Source: Ascarosepion bandense (lineage: Eukaryota > Mollusca > Cephalopoda > Sepiida > Sepiidae). Taken from it: 64,000 bases of DNA. Positions within the stretch are counted from its first letter, which is position 1. The number at the start of each line of letters is the position of its first letter. The notes under the pieces are model-generated. The model was not told the DNA's origin and did no database searches. It was given only the letters and a program-made list of their open reading frames with translations. The translations under genes and the position numbers were made by a program. The DNA lies in the NCBI GenBank assembly GCA_037127315.1, contig JBBBDQ010000230.1, positions 708,501-772,500 of the forward strand, read 5' to 3'. Positions 40,890-52,112 of the stretch are shown in pieces.

Positions 40890-43475
40890 ATGTTTGAAGG
40901 GAAATGGCCTTGTTATATTATCTGGATTATTGTCTAGCATACACATAGTAGTTTATGCACCCACAACTCAAAGCACTGAGGAAGAAGTAGAATCATTCTA
41001 TTCCATACTGGACAGTGCCAAATCACAGGGCAAAAGCCAAGCAATTAGGATGATAATGGGTGACTTGAATGCCAAGGTAGGTAAAGAGAGGGAAGAAGAC
41101 ACGACCGGCAACTTTGTACTAGGAGATCGCAACGAACGAAGAGAAAAATGGGTCTAATGATGCACAGCAAATGACCAGGTAATTACTAATACTTGGTTTC
41201 AAGAAAACATATGACATCTATGGACATGGAGAAACCTAGGAGGCGATAGGAAAGACCGAATAGACTTCATAACTATAAACAAGAGATTCAGGAACGCAGT
41301 GGTTCAATGCAAAACTATCCAGGTGCCGACTGCGGATGTGACCATGTCCCAATCATCTGCAAACTAAAGATAAAAATCCGGAGCAATGAAGGAGTCCAGC
41401 AAAGCACCAAGGCTGAAATACAGCACGTTCGTGAATGACCTCAACCTGCAGAAAGAATATACTAACAGCGTGAGAAAGAAATATAATGAACAAATTTGAA
41501 AAGAACACTCAAAATGGGAGTAACTAAAGAAAGCGATGGTGACATTAGCGAACAACATTGTCCCAAAGGAAATCAGACGCAGAAGAAAAAACGAGTGGAT
41601 GACTGAAAAGATTCTCGACATGATGCAAAGGAGACAAAAAATAATGCCAAGACATGGAAGGGAATAAAGGAAACTACACAGGGAGATAAAGAACAAATGC
41701 AGACAGGCTAAAAAGAAATGGCTCAACAACAAATGCGCAGAAGTAGAGAGACTAAGCAGGACCAATAAAGCAGAAATGCATAAAGAGATAAGAGAACTGA
41801 CAGGACAAAAACCTGCTCCGCAACAGGATGCATAAAATCCAAGGATGGAACGATAATATTGGAGAAAGAGGAAATACTCCAGCGATGGGAAGAGTATATA
41901 AAGGATATTTTGCGACAGGAGAAAGTTACCGAGAATACACAAGGAGGAGAATCGACCGAAAATATTAAAGTCCGAAGTAGAAGTTGCAATGGCCAAACTG
42001 AAGAGACAGCATCGGAATAAAGCTGCTGATGGCCTGGAAGAATTCGGCATAGAAAAAATTACAGGAATAATAAAGGAAACTTATAATAATGGAAAAATAC
42101 CAGACGACCAATGCAAGTCAATATTTATAGCACTGCCGAAGAAGCCAGGTGCAAATGAGTTTGAACTCCACAGAACAATCAGCTTAATGAGTCACATTAC
42201 AAAACTTATTGTCAGAATCCTGATGAATAGAGCGAGAAGCAGAATCAGGCCAGATATAGGACTGGAACAGTGTGGGTTCGTCAAGGACACTGGAACAAGG
42301 AACGCCATATTTATGATTAGGATGCTCTCCGAATGGCCAGTGCAAATGAAGAAGGACTTCTACCTATGTTTTATTGATTAGGCAAAGGCATTCGACAAAA
42401 TACGACACAAAGAATTGATAGAGATGCTCAGCAGCCTCGACATTTTTGGGAAATACACCAGAGTAATCAAGAATCTCTACTGGCAGCAAACTGCCTGCCT
42501 AAGAAACGTGTAACGATTTCAGCTGATTTACAAAGATAGAAAGAGTCGTAAAAAAGGATGGATGTCTCTTGTCACCGGATCTGTTCAACTTGTACAGTGA
42601 TAATATTTTGAGGACCCTACATGCTACGCCATGATTTTTATTGGAGGCCACAACATGATCAACTTAAGGTATGCAGATAATACAGTGCTGATTGCAGAAA
42701 GAAAACTGCAAGACCTATTACAGAAGGTAGCTGAAGAGAGTGACAAAAAAGTACTACAAATAAACTTTAAGACAATTGGATGCATTGTCATCAGTAAAAG
42801 GAGCAATCCAAAATGCCAAATACAGGTGGAGGATACTAGAATCAAGCAAGTACAAAAATTTAAATACTTATGAAGTGTTCTAACAGGAGATGGAAAGTGC
42901 GACACAGAGATCAGAAGGCGAATTTGCATTTCAAAGGACGCGTTCCAGAAGCTGTGTAAAGTACTAAGACATAGAAAAATTTCACTAGAAACAAAGAAGA
43001 GAGTGCAAGATTGATATAAGATATCATTTTTTCAATACGGCAGTGAATGCTGTGTAATATAATCGAAAATGAGGAAAAAATTTGAAGCAGCGGAAATGTG
43101 GTTCTACAGAAGGATGCTGCGGATATCGTTGATCGAGCATGCGAGCAGTAATGAGGTGTTGGAAAGAATGGCCACGAAAATAAAATTAATAGTGAGCATC
43201 AGGAAGAGACATCTGAAGTTCCTGGGACATGCAATGCAGAAGGAGAGCTTGGAGAACCTGATACTGACAGGCCAGATTGAAGGAAAAAGAGACAGAGGAA
43301 GGCAGCGGATAACATATTTGAAGGGACTGACTAGGTGGATGACGGAACGGGGGTTGCAAGGTGTAACAGGAGAAAACATACTAAGAGTCACCAGGGATAG
43401 GGAGACGTAGAGAGCCATGATCGCCTACGCCCTGAAAGGACAGGGCACATCGAAGAAAAAGAAGATACAGTACTC
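40890..43475 (+). mobile_element. RTE-like LINE copy 2, endonuclease to 3' end
   Basis: The longest RTE copy. Endonuclease part: HIVVYAPTTQSTEEEVESFY and IMGDLNAKVGKEREED (40894-41157). A linker follows with KKAMVTLANNIVPKEIRRRR and ELTGQKPAPQQDA. RT: EEFGIEKITGIIKETYN, SIFIALPKKPGANEFELHRT, LMSHITKLIVRILMNRARSR, KDFYLCFID then a stop at the Y position before AKAFDKIRHK, and NLRYADNTVLIA (again YADN). Tail: KMRKKFEAAEMWFYRRMLRI and LKFLGHAMQKESLENLILTG, to gacgtagagagccatgatcg. Many stops and shifts; the N-terminal half of the endonuclease is missing. Confidence 0.93.
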
Positions 43476-43784
43476 AGAAGAAAAAAGAGAGCGGTAAAGA
43501 AAATAGACGTAGACATATATAGGAGTGAACTGGAGATTCAAGAGATATCTCCTTAGCAGCAGGGAGATGTTCACTGCCATAAACACCCAGACCATGCATA
43601 TGGAAACTTGAGTACTTCCTAAAAAGAGGAAGGTTTCAGGAAACAGGATATTAAAGAATCGTAGAGTTGAGGTTGTTTTCTCATAGTGCTAGGATTCCAG
43701 GGGCCCTTTCGTAGTGGAACGATTCAACGCAGCAAAAGTTGGTTCTGATACCACTGACGTTAGAGAAAGAGATTTTGATGGGTT

Positions 43785-44843
43785 TAGGTGTTTTTTGTGT
43801 GGTTGGTTTCTCCCTACCCCTGGTGGAACTTAGCACGCTTTCTCCTATTACACCACGTAGCCTTCGCTCTGCCATCTACCTGCTCACGCACGTCAAATAT
43901 GTTACACGCTGTTTTACCCTATCTCTCTTTCTTTCTATCTAGCCTATGAGTATCAGATTCTCTCAACCTTCCTTCCTCATTGCATGTCCCAGGAACTTTA
44001 ACTGTCTCTTCCTGAAGCTCAGTATTAATTTTCTTTACGTTTCCATCTTTACGAAAACGTCATAATTGCTCGGTCAATGGTATCCGCAGCATCCTTCTAT
44101 AGAACTACATTTCAGTTGCTTCAAGTTTTTCCTTCATCTTTGATAATATTTTCCAGGATTCTCTGCAATATTGAAGAACTGACATCACATAGCAATCCAA
44201 CACTCTTTTCTTTGTTTCTAGTGAAATATACCTGTCTCTTAATACGCTCCTTCTCAGCTTCAGGAACGCATCTTTCGCCCTGCCAATTTGCCTTCGTATC
44301 TTTGTTGCACTTTCCGTCTTCTGACTGAAGACTTCCCAGGTATTTAAATTTTTGTACCCGCTTGATTTTAGTTTCCCCCACCTGTATTTGGCATTTTGGG
44401 CTACTCTTTTTGCTGATGACCATGCATTCGGATTTTTGCAGTTTACGTGTAGTCTTTTCATGTCCCTCTCTTCAACTACCTTGTGTAGGAAGTGTTGTAT
44501 TTTCCTTTCCGTGTCTGCTATCAGCACTGTATCATCTACATACCTTATGTTGTTTAGATTGTGGCCTCCGATGAAAAATCCTGACATAACTTCTAGAGTC
44601 CTCAGAATAGTCTTGCTGTACAAGTTCAATAGATCCGGTGAAAAGACATCCTTGTCTTATGCTTCTTTCTATCTTTGTATATTTGCTGAATTCGTTACAT
44701 GTCCGTATGCAGTCGGTTTGCTGCCAGTAGAATATTTCGATTACCCATATCTTTCCTTAATATATCGTGGTTGCTGAGCAGTTCTATTAATCAATTGTAG
44801 CGTAATTGGCGAACGCCTTCGCATAATCAATAAACCATAATTA
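43785..44843 (-). mobile_element. RTE-like LINE copy 3
   Basis: The complement starts at FIDYAKAFANYAT (44843), then NNIRYVDDTVLIADTERKIQ (44520-44560, motif C as YVDD), CKNPNAWSSAKRVAQNAK, KYLGSLQSEDGKCNKDTK, LLCDVSSSILQ and an LEATEM end, running to the GVIGESVLSSTRGREKP-like tail near 43790. It points toward copy 2, tail to tail. Confidence 0.92.
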
Positions 44844-45150
44844 CACGACCTATTTTATTTTTACTAAAGATATAGAAAGCAATGAACAATATAGCAGTAA
44901 GTATATAATAAAAAAATCCCTTATCTCCAACTCATATTGCAGCGTTTGTAAGGATAAATATTGAAGTTTTTTTGTGAAATATCTACAACTAATAGTGGAA
45001 TTATTAGGGAAAATTATAGACAAGAAAACTAGTTGATTAAACAACCAGGAGCATTAAAAGAGAAGCAGATAAATAAAATAATAAGAAAAAATCATATTTA
45101 CGTTAAAATGTTAGTAACAATAACAAAATTATGTGCCGATGATGAGGACA
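44844..45150. other. No recognised feature
   Basis: AT-rich; frame 44850-45044 has no motif. Confidence 0.5.
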
Positions 45151-45658
45151 AATGAAATAGTTGACCCTAAAATTGAAACGGTTAATACCATAGTGGTCAA
45201 GGTGGAGCATCATCTCAGAGTTTGTTCCTCAAATTAGTGGCTCTTGAGAAAAAGCTGTTCAAATGGAAACTTGAAATGGTCAAATGGAAACAAATATGGT
45301 CAAATGGAAACAAATGAAATAGTTGACCCTAAAATTGAAACGGTTAATACCATAGTGGTCAAGGTGGAGCATCATCTCGGAGTTTGTTCCTCAAATTAGT
45401 GGCTCTTTAGAAAAAGCTGTTCAAATGGAAACTTGAAATGGTCAAATGGAAACAAATATGATGAAATGGAAACAAATGAAATAGTCAAATGGAAACTTGA
45501 AATGGTCAAATGGAAACAAATATGGTCAAATGGAAACAAATGAAATAGTTGACCCTAAAATTGAAAAGGTTAATACCATAGTGGTCAAGGTGGAGCAACA
45601 TCTCGGAGTTTGTTCCTCAAATTAGTGGCTCTTGAGAAAAAGCTGTTCAAATGGAAAC
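45151..45658. repeat. 162-bp tandem repeat with nested short repeats
   Basis: Units begin at 45151, 45313 and 45539 (anchor aatgaaatagttgacc). Each carries ggttaataccatagtggtca, agtttgttcctcaaattagt and gagaaaaagctgttcaaa. The second spacing is 226 bp because the internal gtcaaatggaaac words (about 45440-45537) are themselves amplified. Copies are over 95% alike by eye, so this is a young array. Confidence 0.96.
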
Positions 45659-46253
45659 TCCAAAGAATATGAAGGAAATGATTACCAACTACCTGTGTAC
45701 ATGGCATGGTAGCTCTTTGTTCATAGTGTTCCATCTACGTAATGCTGCTTGTCAGATTATTTTTCTAAGCCGCATTACATATATATTACATTATAAATAT
45801 GTGTGCGTGTGTGTGTGTGAATGCGTCACTGTATTTTACAAATAAGAGATAAAAGAAAGCAAATATAAGTTTAATAACTACACCAAAGCTGTAAAATAAA
45901 ATACCTATACTTTTATCCTCTTTTGTAGTCATGAAAATAAAATAAGCGTACACATTTGGAAGTACGAAAAAGTCTTCAGAAATGTCTTGTGATTGAGATC
46001 TTCCATTGTATTTTGTGAAACAGCGAACATGTGAATGGTGAACATTTTTTTATCGAGAATATTATGTTTCAAAGGTTAATTTATTGTCGACATTTTTACC
46101 ATTCACATGGAACAATACACGGTTAAGAATATATAGCGCCGAGTGGAATTAATGAAGAAGAAACATTATGTTTCCTTTCATCTATTATGAAATTATCTCT
46201 GTCCTCGTATAATCCATTCATAAAAAATGCAACCACCATTTTATAGGGGTTTT
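45659..46253. other. No recognised feature
   Basis: A short GT run at 45801-45819. Nothing else. Confidence 0.5.
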
Positions 46254-46879
46254 ACCAGTCGCAATGTGCCTTATGGTGCAGTTGATATGGGCTCGCAAAG
46301 AGAAATCGGAGATTCCAGAATAATTTTTTTTCATTCACTTGTGCAGAAATACACTTGGGAAATCCATCTCTTCTCGCTCTACCTATGGGTTGCATAACAG
46401 GACAGACTGGGTTCTATAGCTTTGGTTGGCAACCGGTCTACCACAGAAAGTAATGACAACCTCTTTTTTCTTTATGTGACGTGTCTCCTCAGGACGCACC
46501 GGTCATAGACTTCCACTTGCCCTGTCCCTCGTCGGTCTTAATAATTTTTGTCTTAGTATCTCTGCCAAACCCCTCTCTGCTATTCATTTGCTCAAGCCCA
46601 TCAAATATGTCTCGCGCTTATTTTCAATGTCTCTCTTTCCCTCTATCCGTCCTGTGTGTATTAACTTCTCCAAACCCTCCTTCCTCATTATGTGTCCCAG
46701 ACATCTCAGCTGTCATTTTCTTATGCTAAGTATTAATTTTCTTCTCGTTTGATCTTCTTCAACACCTACTGCAGGAAACTCTTCTGTCAAGTCAATATCT
46801 CGAAAGGAGACATGACAGCCCAGGCGTCTATCACGTACGGCAATTAACTGACTAACTGTCTGACTGACCAATCGCAATG
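46254..46879 (+). mobile_element. SINE-A copy split by an RTE tail, with target-site duplication
   Basis: SINE-A parts are 46267-46462 (head tgccttatggtgcagttgat through gcaaccggtctaccacagaa) and 46764-46866 (cctactgcaggaaactcttc through ggcaattaactgactaactg). The flanks accagtcgcaatg (46254-46266) and accaatcgcaatg (46867-46879) match at 12 of 13 bases, which proves that the two parts are one insertion. Confidence 0.95.
46463..46763 (-). mobile_element. RTE-like LINE tail inside a SINE-A
   Basis: The complement shows cttagcataagaaaatgaca-type text (IKRKLILSIRK region), atgaggaaggagggtttgga, the tagagggaaagagagacatt block and a GAA-like tail complement (cttttttctttatgtgac). 5'-truncated; only about 300 bp. 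Confidence 0.88.
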
Positions 46880-47109
46880 AATGAGTGTGTCCTCAGGTAT
46901 ATCCTGTATCTTGAGTGTCTATTGGGACTTAAAATTAACGCAGATCACTCTTGGGACATGGCTGGGAAAATGATCAGTTTCCTGTATTGTTCTATTAAAA
47001 TACTGAAGTCGTCTACTAACCACTACAGATCAGGCCAGGTCAGTTTTTTATTTACATTTTTGATAGCGCTCATAAAGGTCTCCGCTGCCTTGTGAGTAAT
47101 GGATTATTC

Positions 47110-47384
47110 TCTACCCTACAAGCACTTTCTCACAGACATAACGTCGGAAGCCCCCCGCCGTTCTATCGCTATTTCTATAGAAGTCTAGAGGCGAACTCAT
47201 TACCTTTGTTCCACAATTTCTAAAGTTTACATTTAAGAGCTACCATGTCACATATGTAGGAGCAAACTACCTCATTTCTATCGTATTCGCATCAACTTAT
47301 TTCGTTCGATCAATTTTGTTTTAAATCATCTTACCCAAAGCAAATCATTCTACTGCATCAGTTTCGCAGGATGTTACATAGGAG
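47110..47384 (+). mobile_element. LINE C fragment
   Basis: A frame reads LSHRHNVGSPPPFYRYFYRS (about 47128-47188), followed by frame breaks through HISFAGCYIGES-like text. It shares ctatcgctatttctat with the other C fragments. Confidence 0.6.
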
Positions 47385-48085
47385 AAAGTAATGAGAATGG
47401 GGGGTTAGTTATGGGAAATGTCAGGAGGAGGGTAATAGATGGACGAGGATACCGAGGATGGAGTGGAGTAGATGAAAAAGAAATTGAGAGAATGGACGCG
47501 ATTTAGTGAGATAGGATATATCTATTGAACTTACATTAAATTCCTGGAGTTTCTAGCTGTCGGAGAAGCAAGTATATGGAAGGGAATTCCACAAGCGGGA
47601 GGTGCGATAAAAGAAGCTGTTAGAGTAGAAATTGCGGTTGCATTTTATCGGTTTCACTGTAAAAGGGTGGGATTTAGTTGTTAATCTAGTAGCCGGTGTA
47701 AATTCATACTCAGGAAGGACCAGTGATCTAAGTTCATTGGAGCAGAAGCCGTGAAATTATTTATATAAGAGGCACTGGGAAGCCACGTCACGCCGGAGAT
47801 ATAGCGACTGCGGCCAAGCTGGCAAGTCGGTATCGATTACATTACAGATTTTCTGTTGGATTCTCTCAAGAACCTCGAAGTGAATAGCAGGGGCACCCGA
47901 CCAGATGTGGCAGCAGTATTCAATACACGGGCGAATGGTAGATTTATATATTTGCAGGTGGACTCAGACGGGAAAAACTTCCTGGCCCCACACAGTGAAC
48001 CGACCTTCTTAGCAGCGGATTTAGCAATGGATTCGATGTAGTCATTCCAGTTGAGGGTCGCTGAGAGTGTGAGAATCAGTGTCTA
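47385..48085 (-). mobile_element. LINE J copy, decayed
   Basis: The complement has SATLNWNDYIESIAKSAAKK near 48040, the SVWGQEVFPV and IYKSTIRPCIEYCCHIW region near 47900-47980, LRLREIQQKICNVIDTDLPA near 47840, LCLLYK near 47770 and HPFTVKPIKCNRNFYS near 47650, ending in 3' UTR near 47390. Confidence 0.88.
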
Positions 48086-49690
48086 GGGTTAACGCTATCC
48101 ATACCACATATTCGGATAAAATCTTTCTTTTATTCTGTAACTCTCTATCAGGATTGGCTCTTGTGCAGAATAAATATTAGGTTATATATGGGGACGTGTG
48201 AAAACAATTGTGTATGCAACCAAACCTAATTCATTAGAAGATATGAAAGCTAAAATAACCACTGTGATTTCAAGCATTACTGTAAATTTGCTGGTAAATG
48301 TTTTCCGAACAGCATAATCGTATTACCCTTTGTATTGCTGAATAATTCCGGATGGCGTAACGACCAATATGTTGCGATAACAATTAATAATATTGAACAT
48401 GATGGCATTAGTTTGAGTGTAAATAATAATTGATCCTCATCCCAGAAATTCCGGCAGAAATCAGGAAAATAAATAGCATATAATAATAATAGATATAATT
48501 AAGTATCTTCTTTTTCGGGAGGAGAGAATCCACTACCGGTCAACTCACTTTTGTGACAATTCACCACCAGTCTATCCAGCGCGAAGAAAAATCAACGCTG
48601 GCGTCCAATTCATAGTTTCGGACGGGTGTTGGTTGTTATCATGTGAACGTTTATTAGGCCGAGTTTGAATACTAGAGATTTTGAAAGTTTCGCTATTTTA
48701 GAGATATGATAATTATAGCAACCTATTCAGTTGACTGGTGTTTAATTTTCAAACTTCATCACGTCGAAAGAGTAAAAAAGAATAAGTTATATGAAGGCCA
48801 ATTAAATAATTTTGCAGACTGTTTCTTCTTTTTCACAATGATTTCCAATTGGATATTCGAAAAGTATTGTATACAATTTTCAATAAATTTTTAAATTAAA
48901 AATAAAATCTTGTACTAATAACATTTCCCTGGGAAGAATCTTATTGACAACGAAAATAAAGATAAATTATTCCATGTTTGAAAAGGGGTTTGAGGAAAGT
49001 CTAAGATACAATCGCATAGCAAATCTCGCCTATGAAACTATAAAACATCTATCTTATAAATATTGATCTAAATATGTACATATTGCCAGGTGGAGATTTA
49101 TGAATAAATGCATATTTTCTTACATTTAAAATGTGGTATATGCAAGTAACCCTTATCTCAAATTCAAAGTGAAACTTTTTATTACTATATGTAGTGTGCC
49201 ACAAATCCTGTTGGGCGCAAAATTTACATTTTGGTTCACATATTGATTGGAAGGATCTCGTTAGAATAAGAGGTGATTATTTTGTTTTATTTTATTTTTT
49301 TGAGCACAAATGAATAACATTGGATTCACCAATCACCAAAATTTCACTCAAATAAAAACAGCGATTAAATAAACCTGTAGATAAAGATATTATAGCGGCA
49401 AAAGAATTTCAGCGAGTGAAGAAAAGATGGTAGGTACGAAAGATAAATAAAACATTTAGATATTTATGCTTTGTTCGTTAAAAAAACAAAGAAAAAATCC
49501 TACAACTTTCCTTATCATGTGTCCTGATATTGTACGTTACCCAATCACGAGTTAGCAAAACGCTAGCTGCTATATATATATATCAACATGCCTTGTGGGC
49601 ATAGAAGAATCCAAATGAGTATCCTTTACATATAATGGTAGGATAACACTCTAAGAGAGCTCTAAACATATATGCATATAAATACATATA
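48086..49690. other. AT-rich stretch, no recognised feature
   Basis: About 1.6 kb without any repeat match, RNA motif or convincing frame (48706-48894 has no motif). Confidence 0.5.
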
Positions 49691-49695
49691 GAGCA

Positions 49696-49774
49696 AATAT
49701 AAGAGAAATTAAGACAGACGTGTTCTGGCCTATACTTCCGAATTACCATGAAATAACGTGTCTGTCTTAATTTT

Positions 49775-49782
<8 letters not shown>
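49696..49782. repeat. Inverted repeat beside a TA array
   Basis: 49696-49724 (aaatataagagaaattaaga, then cagacgtgt) pairs with 49753-49782 (acgtgtctgtcttaattttt, then cttttata) with a few mismatches. Confidence 0.75.

Positions 49783-49831
<49 letters not shown>
49781..49831. repeat. (TA)n microsatellite
   Basis: Pure TA of about 50 bp. Confidence 0.97.
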
Positions 49832-49835
<4 letters not shown>

Positions 49836-49880
49836 CACGACAAACAACGAATACACAACGTATTGATTACGAAAACTTTA
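49832..49880. repeat. Short dispersed repeat, copy 1
   Basis: caaacaacgaatacacaacg, then tattgattacgaaa, nearly identical to 50344-50381. Both follow a TA array directly. Confidence 0.85.
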
Positions 49881-50168
49881 TAAAGCTTGCCTAAGCCAAT
49901 TTTCCATTTTTTCACTTGCAACTCTATCTAAAAGTAAAATCTAAAAATAGACATTCTTTGTTTCCGAAATTTTTGTGACGTACATTTCTCAAATCTTAAC
50001 CGTCATTTTTTATTTATTTATTTTTTATTTAATTTTTTATTTCTCTTTTTTATTTTTGTTTTCATTTTGAAATACGTGCTGTTGCTGATGAGATGTGAAA
50101 TCTCCCTTAGGGATTTCATGTTGAAATGATCATTCATCAATTTTGAATATTGAAAATATATTTTTATT

Positions 50169-50176
<8 letters not shown>

Positions 50177-50212
<36 letters not shown>
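50177..50212. repeat. (TA)n microsatellite
   Basis: Precedes the hammerhead remnant. Confidence 0.95.
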
Positions 50213-50216
<4 letters not shown>

Positions 50217-50252
50217 TGCGAAACTGATCTATCTGCGGATGACAATATATAT
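50208..50252 (+). mobile_element. Hammerhead-bearing element remnant (3' end)
   Basis: gtactgcgaaactgatctat, then ctgcggatgacaatatata, corresponds to the GAAA, stem III and cleavage-site part of the hammerheads at 15646 and 26899, including the ggatgac word. CTGATGA and stem II are gone, as if 16 bp were deleted between the two CTG words. Confidence 0.75.
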
Positions 50253-50284
50253 AGGTAGGTCTTGGCGATCTTGCGATTTTTTTC

Positions 50285-50289
<5 letters not shown>

Positions 50290-50337
<48 letters not shown>
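50290..50337. repeat. (TA)n microsatellite
   Basis: Pure TA of about 48 bp. Confidence 0.97.
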
Positions 50338-50340
<3 letters not shown>

Positions 50341-50385
50341 ACGGGCAAACAACAAATACACAACGTATTGATTACGAAATGCTTT
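50338..50385. repeat. Short dispersed repeat, copy 2
   Basis: See 49832-49880; same orientation and same position relative to the TA array. Confidence 0.85.
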
Positions 50386-50424
50386 CCAGGGTACATTGCT
50401 AACAGTGGTCAGGAACGATAAAAT

Positions 50425-50700
50425 ATACGGGGTGCGATGAGTAAATTGTCGCCAAATTATTTGCTTAAATTTTGCGCATGCGCGTTCCTTGTTTTTATTT
50501 TGTCGACTGCATAGCGTAAGTTGAGAAGCGTCCGTGAAAAAGAGTGCACCTCGACACAAGTTTTTCTGCCATAAATTTTGGAAACATCATGCTAAAAATG
50601 CTTGGCACTTGCATCCGAAGCTTCAATACAGAAAGATTTCACTGATTGGGTGTCAATCTGCGAAAAAAGGACACTGTATTAAATATCTCGCACCCAAAAT
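50425..50700. mobile_element. Possible mariner-like remnant
   Basis: The ends are loosely inverted: cggggtgcgatgagtaaa at 50429-50446 and ttaaatatctcgcaccc at 50680-50696. A frame (50534-50749) includes KFFCHKFWKHHAKNAW but shows no clear transposase motif. The assignment rests on the short end repeats and is weak. Confidence 0.3.
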
Positions 50701-50754
50701 TAATCTTAAAACAATGGAAATGAGGTACTTAATCATATTTTTGTTGTGATGATG

Positions 50755-50942
50755 CTTGTTGTTTAATCATATCGCCCCGACCAAACGGGAAGGCCACTGA
50801 AGAGTAAAAGGATTAGAGGAGAATGAGGAGAAGGGCGAACCAGTTAGAAAGGAGTAAGAGAAGGGTGGAAATACAGGTGTGATGACTGTTGCAAAGGTAG
50901 AGAGAAAGAAAAGGATCTACAGGACGGTGTCGTAACAATTAG

Positions 50943-50945
<3 letters not shown>
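50755..50945 (-). mobile_element. LINE J 3' UTR tail only
   Basis: aatcatatcgccccgac is followed by the gaggagaagggcgaaccagt, aataacaggtgtgatgac-type and ggatctacaggac text, as in the next copy. About 190 bp of the extreme 3' end, then a TA array. Confidence 0.85.

Positions 50946-50988
<43 letters not shown>
50946..50988. repeat. (TA)n microsatellite
   Basis: Sits between two LINE J 3' ends of the same orientation. Confidence 0.97.
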
Positions 50989-50991
<3 letters not shown>

Positions 50992-51525
50992 CCTGAGCAA
51001 AACGGGAACGCCACTGATGTGCAGCGGGGTACATAAGATGAAAAGGATTAGAGGGGAATGTGGAGAAGGGCGAACCAGTTAGAAAGGAATAAGAGAAGGA
51101 TGGGAATACAGGTGTGATGACAGTTGCGAAGGTGAGAGAAAGGAAAGGGATCTACAGGACATGTGGAAAGAAGTAGGTTCAAGTAGTTAAAAAATGAGAA
51201 TTGACCTTGCATTTAAATTCCTGGAGGTTGTAGCCGTCAAGAAAGCATGAATAAGGAAGCGTATTACACAGGCGGGAAGTGCGGGAAAAAAGATGCGGGA
51301 GTAGAATTGTCTTCTGCATTTAGTTGATCTAACTGTGAATGGGTGAGACCCAGTTGCCAGTCTTGTTGCACGCGTAAACAGCTATTGCAGAGGCACCAGT
51401 GACTCAAGCTCATTGTAACAGAAGCCATGGAAGTATTTATAGAACAGAAAAAAATGAAGCCACATCTCGTTAGTGGGAAAGTTGCTATAGTCGAGTCTCA
51501 AAGTCGGTACCTATCTCATTTTCAG
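50989..51525 (-). mobile_element. LINE J copy, C-terminal tail
   Basis: The complement has a decayed FYKYFHGFCYNELESLVPL (about 51390-51450), HPFTVRSTKCRRQFYS near 51310 and FKCKVNSHFLTT near 51200, then 3' UTR ending ttttgctcagggtga. Frame breaks are present. Confidence 0.9.
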
Positions 51526-51529
51526 TAGT

Positions 51530-51562
51530 ATATAAAGATATATAAAGATATATAAAGATATT
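51530..51562. repeat. Short tandem repeat, 10-bp unit
   Basis: tatataaaga three times in a row, just beyond the LINE J 5' truncation. Confidence 0.9.
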
Positions 51563-51844
51563 TTGTCTAGCACATTTTTTTGTAAAGTGCTCAATGTCAA
51601 GATAGAAGTAGAGCTTTAATAAGAATAATGTGGAGAATTTCGTCATTTATCTGAGCAGATTCATGCCATTTTCTGAGTTTTGTGAAGGCTCAATTATAAA
51701 TGCTTATTTTTTCAACCGGTTTTATTATGTCCCTGTTTTATTCTTATTTATATAGAACGTGGTGTAATTTAATATTTTTTATATGAGCCGTTCTACAGGT
51801 GGGTAATTGCTTTTATTTTATTTTCAATCAGTTTAACGACAAAA

Positions 51845-51955
51845 TTCTGCACATTTTCAACATGTCATTTTAAGTCATGCATTCTTCGACGCTTATAAAC
51901 AGAGAATGAGTAATATTCTAAGCCCAGGGCTTAACTTAGGTAAAGGATGGGGCCT
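51845..51955. repeat. Dispersed repeat R5, copy 1
   Basis: cacattttcaacatgtcatt, ttaagtcatgcatt and aaacagagaatgag match 59592-59700 in the same orientation. Function unknown. Confidence 0.75.
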
Positions 51956-52026
51956 ATATATATATATATATACCCGGAGTTTATACTCGATGGGTTTTTC
52001 GAGAGGTGTTTAAAAAAAATTAATTG

Positions 52027-52029
<3 letters not shown>

Positions 52030-52080
<51 letters not shown>
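52030..52080. repeat. (TA)n microsatellite
   Basis: Left flank of the 245-bp palindrome. Confidence 0.97.
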
Positions 52081-52084
<4 letters not shown>

Positions 52085-52112
52085 ATCCACGTATACTGTC
52101 TTAATATGTATA

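Noticed and set aside
40396..40946. Minus-strand frames 40396-40671 and 40710-40946
   Set aside because: Antisense to RTE debris; no recognisable motif.
50143..50559. Open frames through TA arrays (isoleucine-tyrosine runs; also 14198-14404, 15149-15391, 17685-17939, 34778-35002, 49730-49921, 52177-52776, 58693-58875, 63163-63357)
   Set aside because: Alternating TA is open in several frames by its nature; these are not genes.
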